From QHCF01 sp003244275 (GTDB lineage: Bacteria > Actinomycetota > Acidimicrobiia > Acidimicrobiales > QHCF01), in contig DAIROT010000003.1 in NCBI GenBank assembly GCA_036806345.1, positions 20,147 through 84,146 of the forward strand: a stretch of 64,000 nucleotides of DNA, written 5' to 3'. How positions within the stretch are numbered: the first letter of the stretch is position 1; each line of letters opens with the position of its first letter. Shown here one piece after another: positions 8,338 through 17,997 of the stretch. Both the position numbers and the translations under genes were made by a program. A model generated the notes under the pieces. That model was not told the origin of the DNA. It saw nothing but the letters and a program-made list of their open reading frames with translations, and made no database searches.

Positions 8338-8889
8338 ATGGCACGCAACAACGACCGCGACCGCGGCAAGAAGCGCACTCCAAAGGATCTCGGGCGCCGG
8401 GGCAAGCCCAAGGTATGCGCCTTTTGCCAGGACCATACCTTGGTGCAGTGGAAGGACGTGGCGGTGATGCGCCGCTTCATGAGCGACCGGGGCAAGATCA
8501 AGGCTCGGCGGGTCACGGGCAATTGCGCCCAGCACCAGCGGGACGTGGCGGTGGCCATCAAGACGGCTCGGGAGATGGCTCTCCTGCCCTATACCCAGCG
8601 TACGGTGAGCGATCGGCCCAGCGGCCGGGGCCGGGGATCGGGGCCGGGCGGTCCCGGGCGCGGCCCCCGCCGGGATGGGGACTCGGACACCGCCTCGGGA
8701 TCTGATCGGGGGGCGCCCGACCGCGGCCAGCGCGGGCCGAGGGTGGCGACGCCAGCCACCGGGTCAGATGGTGCGAGCGGTGCCTCCCCGGCCGAAACCC
8801 ACTCGGATGGCGCAGGCGCTGATCCAGTGGCCGCCGGACCGGTGACGGCTGGACCCGGGCCGGTGCCTGCCGGGCCTCCGACGGCCTGA
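8338..8889 (+). CDS. rpsR: 30S ribosomal protein S18 with long C-terminal extension
   Basis: Residues 1-85 are a normal bS18 with zinc-ribbon-like cysteines (KVCAFCQDH and GNCAQH) and the RNA-binding core RFMSDRGKIKARRVTG and AREMALLPY. S18 binds S6 and 16S rRNA in the small-subunit platform. Here the protein continues for about 100 residues of low-complexity Gly, Pro, Ser, Asp and Arg, making 183 residues against the usual 70-90. The gene stands alone, without rpsF, ssb or rplI beside it, and seems to be expressed from a leaderless promoter. Confidence 0.9.
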   Translation: MARNNDRDRGKKRTPKDLGRRGKPKVCAFCQDHTLVQWKDVAVMRRFMSDRGKIKARRVTGNCAQHQRDVAVAIKTAREMALLPYTQRTVSDRPSGRGRGSGPGGPGRGPRRDGDSDTASGSDRGAPDRGQRGPRVATPATGSDGASGASPAETHSDGAGADPVAAGPVTAGPGPVPAGPPTA

Positions 8890-8899
8890 GCGGTCCCAC

Positions 8900-9211
8900 T
8901 TGGCTGCATCAGTCAAGCGTGCCCTGGGACCGGCGCCCAGCGGTGGCGAGATCGAGGCGCGGATGCGCTCGGAGGGCCTGGAGCCGAGATCGTGGGGCAA
9001 CGGTCCGGGGGACCGCTACGGTTGGCATGACCACACCTATCACAAGGCGCTGTACTGCGTGGAGGGAAGCATCGTGTTCCACACCCGCCAGGACGGGGAT
9101 TTGGCCCTCGGACCCGGCGACCGGTTGGATCTTCCCCCCGGCATCGAGCACGCGGCCACTGTCGGGGACCGGGGCTGCCGCTGTATGGAGGCCCCGGCCG
9201 GGCCGACCTGA
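8900..9211 (+). CDS. Small cupin-domain protein
   Basis: A 103-residue single cupin. Motif 1 is seen as GWHDHTYHKALYCVEGSIVFHT, the histidines and glutamate likely binding a metal; motif 2 follows as LGPGDRLDLPPGIEHAA. The start is a TTG at 8900, ten bases after the rpsR stop, and the frame begins at about the expected place before the domain. Cupins of this size often bind small ligands or stabilise reactive intermediates; nothing here fixes the substrate. It converges on the cyclopropane-synthase gene. Confidence 0.7.
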   Translation: MAASVKRALGPAPSGGEIEARMRSEGLEPRSWGNGPGDRYGWHDHTYHKALYCVEGSIVFHTRQDGDLALGPGDRLDLPPGIEHAATVGDRGCRCMEAPAGPT

Positions 9212-9227
9212 AGCCCGGCCGCTGTGC

Positions 9228-10484
9228 TCAGGCGAACGAGGCGCGGGTCAGGGGCATCCTGGACGCGCCGTTGCTCGCCGGCTTCACTCCGAGGATCTGG
9301 TGGATGCTGATCTCGCCCTTCTCGAAGCTGAGTACCGAGCCGGTCATGTAGAGCCGCCAAATCCTGGCCCTAGCCGTCCCCACCAACGCCACCGCCTCCT
9401 CCCAGTGCGCCTCCAGGTTGTCCAGCCAGCGGCGCAGGGTGAGGGCGTAGTGCTCCCGCAGGGCCTCGACATCTCGCACCTCGAAGCCCGCAGCCTGCAT
9501 GGCCGCCACCACGGTGGCCACGTCCTGGAGTTCGCCGTCGGGAAAGACATAGCGCAACAGGAACGAGGTGTCGTCGTAGTCAGTCCCGCCCGGCGTGGAG
9601 ATGGCGTGGTTGAGGAGCCGGCCCCCCGGCTCCAGCAGAGCGAACAGCACGTCGAAGTACTGGCCGAGGCGGGCCTTGCCCACGTGCTCGAACATCCCGA
9701 TGCTGGAGACGGCGTGGTAGCGCTCCCCCCCGAGGTCCCGGTAGTCCTGGAGGCGGATCTCCACCTGCTCGCCCAGGTGCTCCTCGCCGACCCGCTGCGC
9801 CGCCCACTCCTGCTGCTGGGTTGACAGGGTTACGCCTACGGCCGAGACGCCATGATGGGTGGCGGCGTGACGGGCCATCCCCCCCCACCCGCAGCCCACG
9901 TCCAGCAGGTGCAGGCCGGGCCGCAGACCCAGCTTGTTGCAGATGAGCTCGTACTTGGCCGCTTGGGCCTCCTCCAGCGAGACGCTGGGATCGACGAAGC
10001 GGGCGCAGGAGTAGGTCATGCTGGGTCCCAGCACCAACCGGTAGAACTGGTTGCCGACGTCGTAGTGATGGGAGATGGCGACGGCGTCCCGGGACTTGGA
10101 GTGGGCGCCCCCCCGTAATCGTGCCTCCTCGGGGGGTGGAGGCAGAGGCGGTCCCAGCACACCCAGGCGAGCCGTGGCCTTGAGGGTGGTGGCCCAGGTC
10201 CGCACGCCGATGCGCAGCTCAGGAGGGGCAGCGTCCAGGGCCCTCAGGGCGAAGAAGGCATCCCCTTCGATCTCGATCTCCCCGGTCACTATGGCCCGGC
10301 TGAAGCCCAGCTCGTTGGGCTGGTAGAGGATACGGCGCAGGGCATGAGGAGTGCGCACCACAACAGTGGCCGGGCTGGCCGGGTCGCCCAGGGTGCTGTC
10401 ATCCCAGAGCCGAACGTGGACCGAGATGTCGGGCCCCAAGAGCAAATGCACCAGTGGCGCCAGTGCCTCAGCCACCTTCGCCAC
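9228..10484 (-). CDS. Cyclopropane-fatty-acyl-phospholipid synthase family methyltransferase
   Basis: A 418-residue SAM-dependent enzyme acting on unsaturated acyl chains of membrane phospholipids. The C-terminal methyltransferase domain has SHHYDVGNQFYRLVLG, the SAM-binding motif LDVGCGWGG, and SSIGMFEHVG; the N-terminal region (GFSRAIVTGEIEIEGD) is the CFA-synthase lipid-binding part. GTG at 10484 was chosen because a longer frame would run into the divergent phospholipase gene, and GGGAA precedes it. The product could be a cyclopropane or a methyl-branched (for example 10-methyl) chain as in mycobacterial relatives. The start faces the phospholipase gene across 52 bases. Confidence 0.88.
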   Translation of the reverse strand: MAKVAEALAPLVHLLLGPDISVHVRLWDDSTLGDPASPATVVVRTPHALRRILYQPNELGFSRAIVTGEIEIEGDAFFALRALDAAPPELRIGVRTWATTLKATARLGVLGPPLPPPPEEARLRGGAHSKSRDAVAISHHYDVGNQFYRLVLGPSMTYSCARFVDPSVSLEEAQAAKYELICNKLGLRPGLHLLDVGCGWGGMARHAATHHGVSAVGVTLSTQQQEWAAQRVGEEHLGEQVEIRLQDYRDLGGERYHAVSSIGMFEHVGKARLGQYFDVLFALLEPGGRLLNHAISTPGGTDYDDTSFLLRYVFPDGELQDVATVVAAMQAAGFEVRDVEALREHYALTLRRWLDNLEAHWEEAVALVGTARARIWRLYMTGSVLSFEKGEISIHQILGVKPASNGASRMPLTRASFA

Positions 10485-10536
10485 GTTCCCAGCGTAACGG
10501 GAGAACGATGGTGGCGTCCCATGCCAAGATGCCCGG

Positions 10537-11997
10537 ATGCTCAAGGCGGTGGACCGGACCCTGGCCAGATGGCACCTGCGCCGACGCGACGTCAGCGACG
10601 ACGCCACCAGACGACCCGACCCGCTGGTCCCCGCCGGCACGGAGGGGCTTCCACAGATTCGCCATATCGTCCTGCTCATGATGGAGAACCACTCGTTCGA
10701 CAACTATCTGGGCACTCTGGGCCACGGAGACGGCTTACCGGTCGGCCCGGACGGGAGGCCGACGTCGAGCAACCCTCGGACCGACGGCTCAGAGGTCAGC
10801 TCCCACCGCTTCGCTTCCACCCGCCAGCAAGTGGGCGTCCCGTCCCAGAGCTGGAACGCCAGCCACGCCCAGTTCGACGGCGGGGCCAACGACGGGTTCG
10901 CCCGCAGCGTGGAGCAGACGGCGTCTGGTGCGGATCCGGCGTTGGGCATGGGTTACTGGACCAAGGAGGACCTGCCGTTCTACGCCGGCCTGGCCCGTAC
11001 CTTTGCGCTGGCCGACCGATGGTTCAGCTCCTGTCTGGGCCCGACCTTCCCCAATCGGCGGTTCTTGATGGCGGCCACCGCCAATGGCCTGATCGACGAC
11101 ATGCCCTTGAGCATGGCTGACTACCCCCGAACGGGGACGATCTTCGACCTACTGGACCGCCACGGCATCTCCTGGGTGAACTATCACCACGTGACCACCT
11201 GGCGGGTGCTGTCGAAACGCCTGCTGGGCGCGGGCGGCCTGCGCGGCCTGCGCAGGGTGGGCCTGAGTCTGGGTAAGGCGCTGCCGACCCTGCTGGATGC
11301 CGTCAGGGGCAACATCCAATTCACGGCCGACCTGTACCCGGTGGGTGTGTGGCGCTGCCTGCGCCACCTGCGCAGCATCGACCGGTTCTGGGCCGACGCG
11401 GCGGCCGGCAGGTTGCCGGCGGTGAGCGTGGTGGACCCCGATTTCCAGGCCAGCTCGGAGGAGAACCCCCAGGACATTCAGCTGGGGGAGCAGTTCGCGG
11501 CCAAGGTGATCCACGCCGTCATGGCCGGTCAGGGTTGGCCCCATACCCTGCTCATCTGGTTCTATGACGAGCACGGAGGCTATTACGACCATGTCCCCCC
11601 GCCGGCGACCGTAGAACCAGACGAGATGGCGCCGAGAAGCCTGTCCCAAGCCAGGGGCCCGCTGCGCTGGGTGCTGGAGAAGACAGGCAAGTGGGACCAG
11701 TTGCAGGCGGTTGACTCCGACCTTGGTCGCTACGACCGCCTGGGGTTCAGAGTCCCGGCGGTGGTCGTCTCGCCGTACTCCAAGGCCGGCTACGTCTGCT
11801 CCACCACCTTCGACCACACCAGCGCCCTCAAGCTGATCGAGCGCAAGTGGAACCTCCCCCCACTCACCCGGCGAGACGCGGCCGCCACCGACCCGCTGGA
11901 CATGGTCGACCTGGACAATCCGCCGGCGTTTCTCAAACCACCTGACCTGCCGGCTCCGGCCCTGTCCCCCTCCGGCCCGGGCCTGGGCCAGCGCTGA
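10537..11997 (+). CDS. Phospholipase C-type phosphoesterase
   Basis: A 486-residue member of the PF04185 phosphoesterase family (PlcC/AcpA-like). The metal-binding N-terminal motif IVLLMMENHSFDNYLGTL is at about residues 46-63, the TFPNRRFLMAAT segment follows, and the second metal site is DEHGGYYDHVPPP near 345. No secretion signal is visible at the N terminus, although many relatives are exported by Tat. Substrates in the family are phosphatidylcholine and related phosphodiesters or monoesters. It is divergent from the CFA synthase, so both may concern membrane phospholipids. Confidence 0.86.
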   Translation: MLKAVDRTLARWHLRRRDVSDDATRRPDPLVPAGTEGLPQIRHIVLLMMENHSFDNYLGTLGHGDGLPVGPDGRPTSSNPRTDGSEVSSHRFASTRQQVGVPSQSWNASHAQFDGGANDGFARSVEQTASGADPALGMGYWTKEDLPFYAGLARTFALADRWFSSCLGPTFPNRRFLMAATANGLIDDMPLSMADYPRTGTIFDLLDRHGISWVNYHHVTTWRVLSKRLLGAGGLRGLRRVGLSLGKALPTLLDAVRGNIQFTADLYPVGVWRCLRHLRSIDRFWADAAAGRLPAVSVVDPDFQASSEENPQDIQLGEQFAAKVIHAVMAGQGWPHTLLIWFYDEHGGYYDHVPPPATVEPDEMAPRSLSQARGPLRWVLEKTGKWDQLQAVDSDLGRYDRLGFRVPAVVVSPYSKAGYVCSTTFDHTSALKLIERKWNLPPLTRRDAAATDPLDMVDLDNPPAFLKPPDLPAPALSPSGPGLGQR

Positions 11998-12019
11998 TCA
12001 TCACCAACCGGAGGGCGCC

Positions 12020-12745
12020 CTAGGCGGAGGATGGAGGCGGTCCCGGCTCCTGGCTGGCGTCGTTGGCCACCTGCTGGGCCAGGGCTCGCAGCTTGATGTT
12101 GAGGCGTTGCGAGCCCTGGCGCAGCAGGTCGAAGGCCTCGTCGGCACTGACGTGTTGGCGGGCCATCAGGATGCCCTTGGCCTGGCCGATCACATCTCGG
12201 GTCTTGATCGCCTGCTCCAGCTGGTCCTGTTGGCGGGCCGCCGACATGGCCACCGCGGCGTGGGCGGCGAAGATGGCGCCCACCGCCCGGTCCTCGGCAT
12301 CGAAGCCCGCCTTGGTCATGGAGTACAGGTTGAGGGCGCCCATGGTGTCCTCTTGGATGTACAGCCGGAACGACAACATGCTGGCCACCCCGCTTTCCTC
12401 GGCGGCCCGCCGAGCGAAGTTGGGCCAGCGGGTCTCCTGCAGGAGATCGTCGGTCTGAAAGACGTCATGCTCACGGATGGCGTCGAGGCAGGGCCCCTCG
12501 TCCGTCTCGTACTGGATGGCGTCCACCTGGCGGGGGATCTCGTCGGTGGCCGCAGGCGTGCGCACCTGGCCGGACTCCACCAATGTGATGCCGGCATGGT
12601 CGCAACCGTCGATGGTCTTCACTGCCAGCTCGACGATCTTGTCCAGCGTTCCCTGCTCCGCCCGCTCGGCCCGAAGGGTCCGGGCCACCTCGGCGAACGT
12701 CTCGGCCAGGTCATCCGTCTCAGGCCTCAAATTCTCGTTGGTCAC
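12020..12745 (-). CDS. GAF-ANTAR sensor/antiterminator
   Basis: The 241-residue protein has an N-terminal GAF domain (about residues 20-165; ITLVESGQVRTPAATDE, DEGPCLDAIRE, SFRLYIQEDTMGALNLY) and a C-terminal ANTAR domain (about 175-230; IGQAKGILMARQHVSADEAFDLL). ANTAR domains bind paired stem loops in nascent RNA and prevent termination, so this is probably a signal-responsive antiterminator; its ligand is unknown. The start is GTG 12745, or the adjoining TTG 12748. It converges on the phospholipase gene. Confidence 0.87.
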   Translation of the reverse strand: MTNENLRPETDDLAETFAEVARTLRAERAEQGTLDKIVELAVKTIDGCDHAGITLVESGQVRTPAATDEIPRQVDAIQYETDEGPCLDAIREHDVFQTDDLLQETRWPNFARRAAEESGVASMLSFRLYIQEDTMGALNLYSMTKAGFDAEDRAVGAIFAAHAAVAMSAARQQDQLEQAIKTRDVIGQAKGILMARQHVSADEAFDLLRQGSQRLNIKLRALAQQVANDASQEPGPPPSSA

Positions 12746-12808
12746 CAACCCAGTCTCGCATTATTCGCCCGACTGCTCGGCCAGACCATGAAGGCGGTCT
12801 CCCAGTGG

Positions 12809-13441
12809 TCAAGCTGTTATCCGGCGGCCTCCGCTACCTGGCTGCCCCCCCCGGTGGCGCTCCCAGGCCCAGGCGGCCGCCTCTCGGGCCAGCGCTGGGT
12901 GGAAGCTCCAGCGCATGAGCTGGCGCTCGGTCGTCTCGACATCTTCTCCCAGCTCCAACAGGGAGAGGGCCAGCTGGCGACTCCGCCGGCGCAGGTGCTC
13001 GGCACTGGGCCGGCGTAACTGGCCCTCCTGCCAGGCTTGGTGTTGGGCCTGCAGCGTCGGCGACAGGTGCAGGACCTGGCGCCGGTTGAGCGGCGGGAGG
13101 CGTCGCCGGACGGCCAGCTCCAAAGGTCCGCGCTCCTGGGCCACCTCGAACTGGACGCAGCGGCCCAGCGCTCGGACGAAGGGCGAGTGGCGCCCGCCCC
13201 GGTCACCCAGGCCCAGGCTACGGGCCGTCTCGGCCAGGTCCAGGTCGTAGCCGTCAGGCGCCGCCTCTAGGCCGGCGGCCACCCGGCGCATCAGCCAGGT
13301 GGTCGACGGGCCGAGGATGCTCAGCCAGTAGGTCTCCACGTAGTGAGACCGGGGATCGTGGCCCAGGGCGTCGATCACCGGATCGGTCCAGGCCACGATG
13401 CGCACGGTGGTGGCGGCCGGGGACAGGCTCAGCGGGCTCAC
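12809..13441 (-). CDS. Conserved actinobacterial protein of unknown function
   Basis: A 210-residue soluble protein. Its N-terminal part (TDPVIDALGHDPRSHYVE, YWLSILGPSTTWLMRR) resembles an uncharacterised family I have seen in other Actinobacteria, possibly helical DNA-binding, but no function is known to me. The middle is rich in Arg and Leu, and near the end are WSFHPALAREAAAWAWERH aromatic residues. GTG 13441 was chosen because GGAGGAG lies five bases upstream; longer versions would include that site in the coding sequence. A candidate promoter is at 13477-13505. Confidence 0.65.
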   Translation of the reverse strand: MSPLSLSPAATTVRIVAWTDPVIDALGHDPRSHYVETYWLSILGPSTTWLMRRVAAGLEAAPDGYDLDLAETARSLGLGDRGGRHSPFVRALGRCVQFEVAQERGPLELAVRRRLPPLNRRQVLHLSPTLQAQHQAWQEGQLRRPSAEHLRRRSRQLALSLLELGEDVETTERQLMRWSFHPALAREAAAWAWERHRGGQPGSGGRRITA

Positions 13442-13476
13442 GACGACTCCTCCAAGTACGGTACTGGGTCTCCCAG

Positions 13477-13505
13477 AGTCTTTCATGCTATTTCAATCTC
13501 GTCAA
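13477..13505 (-). promoter_or_regulatory. Candidate promoter of the conserved hypothetical gene
   Basis: On the minus strand TTGACG (13505-13500) and AAGACT (13482-13477) are spaced 17 bases, followed by the strong ribosome binding site GGAGGAG before the GTG at 13441. The -10 box is a weak match. Confidence 0.3.
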
Positions 13506-13593
13506 GAGGGACGCGGAGCCTTCTGGCGGAGACGGGAACCCTCGAGGGTGGCCGGGGGCCGGGTCGTGGCACCAGGGATATTTTGCCGAAACC

Positions 13594-14449
13594 TCAGGTC
13601 ACGACGCGCCGGATGAAGAGGCGCAGGCCGGCCAGGAACAGGACGAGGAAGATGGCGACGCCCACGCCGAGGAAGGCGCCCGGGGCCATGTGGGGGATGG
13701 CCGGGGTGAGGGCCGCCCGCAGGCCTTCGGAGAGGTACACGAGGGGATTGACCAGCACCAGATCCTGGAGCCAGCGGACCGAGTGGAGCGCCGCCCAGGG
13801 GTAGTAGACGCAGCCGAGGAAGCTGAGCGGGATCACCAACAGGCCGAACATGAGGCCTATGTGCTGGGGCTTGACCAGGCAGCCGAGGACCAGGCCGAGG
13901 GCCCCCGAGGTCAGGCAGGCCAGCAGGACCATCCCCACCACCAGCGGCCAGGAGTGCACATGCACCGAGACCGATGTGGCCGGGATGAAGTAGGCGAGGG
14001 GGAAGACCAGCAGGGCCGAGAACAGGCTCTGGCAGGCCCCGAAGATCACCTTCTCGGCGCCCACCGCCCATACCGGAAGGGGCGCCATGGCCCGATCCTC
14101 GATCTCCTTGGTGGAGCCGAACTCGACCGACAGGGGTAGTGCCACCGCCGAGATGCCGGTGAACAGAGCCGACACGGCCACCAGGCCGGGGACCAGGATG
14201 GTGGCGAAGCTGACCTTGGCCGAGCCGCCGGTGAAGCCCTGGCCGATCTTGGGGAACACGTAGGCGAATACGAACACGAACAGGAGGGGCTGGGTGACGG
14301 TCTGGCCAATGGCCTGGCCCAGGTTGTGCAGCAGGACCCGCAGGTCCCGGTTGAGCAGCCCCCAGAAGGCCCCGGCCGAGACCGAGGGGCCCAGCTCGGC
14401 CGGGCCGCTGGTGGTGGGCGGAGGGACTGGTGCGGTCAGGGCGCCGACT

Positions 14450-14457
<8 letters not shown>
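13594..14457 (-). CDS. ABC-2 type permease (DrrB-like)
   Basis: A 287-residue integral membrane subunit of an ABC-2 exporter. About six hydrophobic helices follow a Pro-rich N-terminal tail; typical family stretches are ATILVPGLVAVSALFTG, STKEIEDRAMAPLPVWAVG and LSFLGCVYYPWAALHSV, where the EIEDR motif marks the cytoplasmic coupling helix. It overlaps the ATPase gene by 8 bases. The PadR-ATPase-permease arrangement is typical of drug or lipid exporters related to daunorubicin resistance DrrAB. The substrate is unknown. Confidence 0.88.
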
Positions 14458-15441
<984 letters not shown>

Positions 15442-15445
<4 letters not shown>

Positions 15446-15999
15446 GGCCTGCCTGCTCCCTCTCCGACAAGGGCCTCAGCGCATTCGTCGTGCCAGGCCA
15501 GCTCGGCCGCCAAGTGGACCTCGCCCCGACGAAACACCGCGGCGGTCGTGTTGTCAATGTACCCCTTGGCCACCAGCCGCCCCCGCTCCGCCCCCAGCGA
15601 CTCGAGGGCATTGGCGATCCCATGGCGCCGTTGGCGGAGCAGCTCGGCCAGGTGGTCACGGTCATCGGCGAAGCCGCCGAATTGCAGGGCCACGCCCAGG
15701 GGATCTGGCCCATAGCGCATCTCCTTGACCGCCTGCTCACGCAGCACATGCAGCTCCAGCCAGCCTTCGTGGGTGATGGCATAGACCGTGCGGGCCGGGC
15801 GCCGCCCAACCTGCTCGGAGCGCACCGGCTCCACCAGGCCTTCGTCCTCCATGTGGTGCAGCTCTCGATACAGCGAACCCACCGACACCCCGCCCCATGC
15901 CTCCACATTGGTCAGCTCGGCATGACGGCGGATCTGGTGGCCGTGAATAGGCCCCCGCTCAGCCAGCACCCCCAGCACCATCAGTCTGGAGAGATTCAC
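15442..15999 (-). CDS. PadR-family transcriptional regulator
   Basis: The 185-residue protein has an N-terminal winged helix (MVLGVLAERGPIHGHQIRR, VGSLYRELHHMEDEGLVEPV) and a C-terminal dimerisation region of the Vir type (LAELLRQRRHGIANALESLGAERGRL in outline). PadR proteins usually repress the exporter operon they belong to and are relieved by the exported compound. It is the first gene of the three-gene operon, so autoregulation is likely. The start is GTG 15999. Two AGTATCC copies lie just upstream (around 16005-16046), but they do not form the usual PadR palindrome. Confidence 0.87.
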
Positions 16000-16077
16000 G
16001 AACTTAGTATCCTGCTACTGGTCTCCGGATGTCAAGTATCCGCGGTCGACCACCCAGTCCGCCCACGACTGAGCCCG

Positions 16078-16698
16078 TTACCAGCGGCCGCGGTGAACCA
16101 CCTCATCCAACGGACGCCGGCCCCTGGCCAACGAGGGGGAGGCTCGGTCCGGCGCCGGCCAACCCAGGGCGATGGCACCGATGGGCACCCATCCCTCCGG
16201 GACGCCGAGGCCGCCGAGCAGTTCCTCTGTGCTCCGGTGAAGGCGAAAGAACAGCGCCCCCAGCCCGGCATCGGTCGCCCCCAACAGGATCAGCATGGTG
16301 GCGAAGGCGGCGTCCACCAACCAGTACGGCACGGCCCAGGAACGGGGATCACCGAGGCCGGCGGCGGCCTGGTCGGGCTGGGCCTGGTCGGGCTGGGCCT
16401 TGTCGGGTTCGGCGTAACGGTCGAAGTAGTTGCCGGGGCAGGTCAGAGGGATCACCACCACCGGCGCCCGCATCACTGCCGGATCTGCCTGCCGCCACTC
16501 GCGGTCCGAGGTGGCCTCCCAGAACACCGCCGTCTGCCCCGGCCCCTCCAGCACGAGGAACGCCCAACCCTGGGTGAAGCCGGCTGACGGGGCGTGCGTG
16601 GCCCTCTCCAGGAGTCGGTCCACCAACTCGGGCGGGACGGCCCGGTCAGCGAAGTTGCGCACCATGCGGCGCCTGGCGATTACCTGGTCGAGGTCCAT
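16078..16698 (-). CDS. Nitroreductase-family flavoprotein
   Basis: The 206-residue protein has the FMN-dependent nitroreductase fold. RRRMVRNFADRAVPPELVDRLL at the N terminus holds the FMN-phosphate arginines, followed by ATHAPSAGFTQGWAFLV, and near the C terminus GWVPIGAIALGWPAP. The middle holds a small repeat, AQPDQAQPDQA, around residue 105. Enzymes of this family reduce nitro groups, quinones or enones, and an F420-related role is possible because cofD/cofE are in this genome, but nothing selects a substrate. It diverges from the rhodanese-ThiF gene. Confidence 0.8.
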   Translation of the reverse strand: MDLDQVIARRRMVRNFADRAVPPELVDRLLERATHAPSAGFTQGWAFLVLEGPGQTAVFWEATSDREWRQADPAVMRAPVVVIPLTCPGNYFDRYAEPDKAQPDQAQPDQAAAGLGDPRSWAVPYWLVDAAFATMLILLGATDAGLGALFFRLHRSTEELLGGLGVPEGWVPIGAIALGWPAPDRASPSLARGRRPLDEVVHRGRW

Positions 16699-16720
16699 GA
16701 GGGAATGATGACTCCCGCGG

Positions 16721-16765
16721 TAGGGTTTTACTCAGCGAAATTCCACTCTTCCCGAGGTGCCCCCC
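16721..16765 (+). promoter_or_regulatory. Candidate -10 box and RBS of the rhodanese-ThiF gene
   Basis: TAGGGT at 16721-16726 fits the actinobacterial TANNNT -10 pattern. GAGG at 16754-16757 lies eight bases before the ATG at 16766, which favours that start over the GTG at 16757. Confidence 0.4.
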
Positions 16766-17923
16766 ATGCCCACATTCAGAGAGCTGCTGGCCGAAGCCAA
16801 GTCCGAGATCCGTGAGGTTGACCCGGCCGGGGCCGAGGGGCGTCTGGAGGAGGCCGTCTTCCTCGACGTCCGCGAGCCCGACGAGCACGATCAGGGTGCC
16901 GTCCCGGGCGCCCTTCATATTCCGAGGGGCTTTCTGGAGAGCCAGGTGGAGTCTAGGATCGCCGATCACGACCAGCCGATCGTCGCGTACTGCGCCAGCG
17001 GGGCCCGTTCGGCCTTCGCCGCTCAGACACTCTCCCGCCTCGGCTACACCAACGTCGCTTCCCTGGCTGGGGGCTTCAACAAGTGGAAGGACGAGGGCCG
17101 GCCCTGGAAGACGCCCCAGGTCCTCACGGCTGAGCAGCGCAACCGCTACCAACGACACCTCCTGCTCCCCGAGGTGGGGGAGGCTGGTCAGCTCAAGTTG
17201 CTGGACGCCAAGGTGCTGCTGTTGGGCGCCGGGGGGCTGGGCTCGCCGTCAGCGCTGTACCTGGCGGCCGCCGGCGTGGGAACTCTCGGCATCATCGACA
17301 TGGACGAGGTCGACGCCTCCAACCTCCAGCGCCAGATCCTGCACAACATGGACCGGATAGGCGAGCGTAAGGTCGACTCGGCCAAGAAGACCCTCACGGC
17401 CATGAACCCGGATGTCAATGTGGTCACCTACGACGTGCGTCTGGGTGCCGACAACGTCTTGGACATCATCGATGGCTACGACGTCATCGTCGATGGGACC
17501 GACAACTTCCCGACCCGGTACCTGGTCAATGACGCCTCGCTGATCAAGCGGATCCCGGTGGTGCACGGGTCGATCTTCCGATTCGAGGGCCAGGTCACGG
17601 TCTTTCGTCCCTATGTGGGACCGTGCTACCGATGCATGATCCCCGAGCCTCCGCCCCCCGAGCTGGCTCCGTCGTGTGCCGAGGCCGGGGTGCTCGGAGT
17701 CCTCTGCGGCATCGTCGGCTCCATCCAGGCCCTGGAGGCGGTCAAGCTGCTCCTCGATCTCGGTGACCCCCTGGTGGGCAGGTTGCTGCACTACGACTCG
17801 CTGGAGCAGGCCTTCCGGACGTTCAAGGTGCAGCGCGACCCTGCCTGCCCGGCCTGCGGACCAGATGCCGGCGAGATCGTCATCGCCGAGTACGACGACC
17901 TCTGCATGCCCCACGCTCACTGA
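16766..17923 (+). CDS. Rhodanese-adenylyltransferase fusion (MoeZ/MoeB/ThiF-like)
   Basis: It probably adenylates the C terminus of a small sulfur-carrier protein and loads sulfur on it for molybdopterin, thiamine or cysteine synthesis. Residues 1-105 are a rhodanese domain with catalytic loop YCASGARSAF. Residues 120-385 are the E1-like domain: YQRHLLLPEVGEAGQ, the nucleotide site GAGGLGSPSALYLAAAGVG, DNFPTRYLVND, and zinc cysteines CYRC and CPAC. In MoeZ and MOCS3 the rhodanese domain follows the E1 domain, so the order here is reversed. No carrier protein is encoded beside it. It is one of two genes pointing away from the nitroreductase. Confidence 0.88.
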   Translation: MPTFRELLAEAKSEIREVDPAGAEGRLEEAVFLDVREPDEHDQGAVPGALHIPRGFLESQVESRIADHDQPIVAYCASGARSAFAAQTLSRLGYTNVASLAGGFNKWKDEGRPWKTPQVLTAEQRNRYQRHLLLPEVGEAGQLKLLDAKVLLLGAGGLGSPSALYLAAAGVGTLGIIDMDEVDASNLQRQILHNMDRIGERKVDSAKKTLTAMNPDVNVVTYDVRLGADNVLDIIDGYDVIVDGTDNFPTRYLVNDASLIKRIPVVHGSIFRFEGQVTVFRPYVGPCYRCMIPEPPPPELAPSCAEAGVLGVLCGIVGSIQALEAVKLLLDLGDPLVGRLLHYDSLEQAFRTFKVQRDPACPACGPDAGEIVIAEYDDLCMPHAH

Positions 17924-17983
17924 ATCCGCCGAGCCCTCCCACCCAAACCGCCAACTGCGTCCCCGGCTCCACGGGCTGACCGT

Positions 17984-17997
17984 TAGCCTCGTCTGGC
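17984..17997 (+). promoter_or_regulatory. Leaderless-type promoter of the LpdA-like gene
   Basis: TAGCCT (17984-17989) fits TANNNT and is followed after eight bases by the GTG start at 17998, with no ribosome binding site between them. A -35 box is not evident. Confidence 0.4.
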
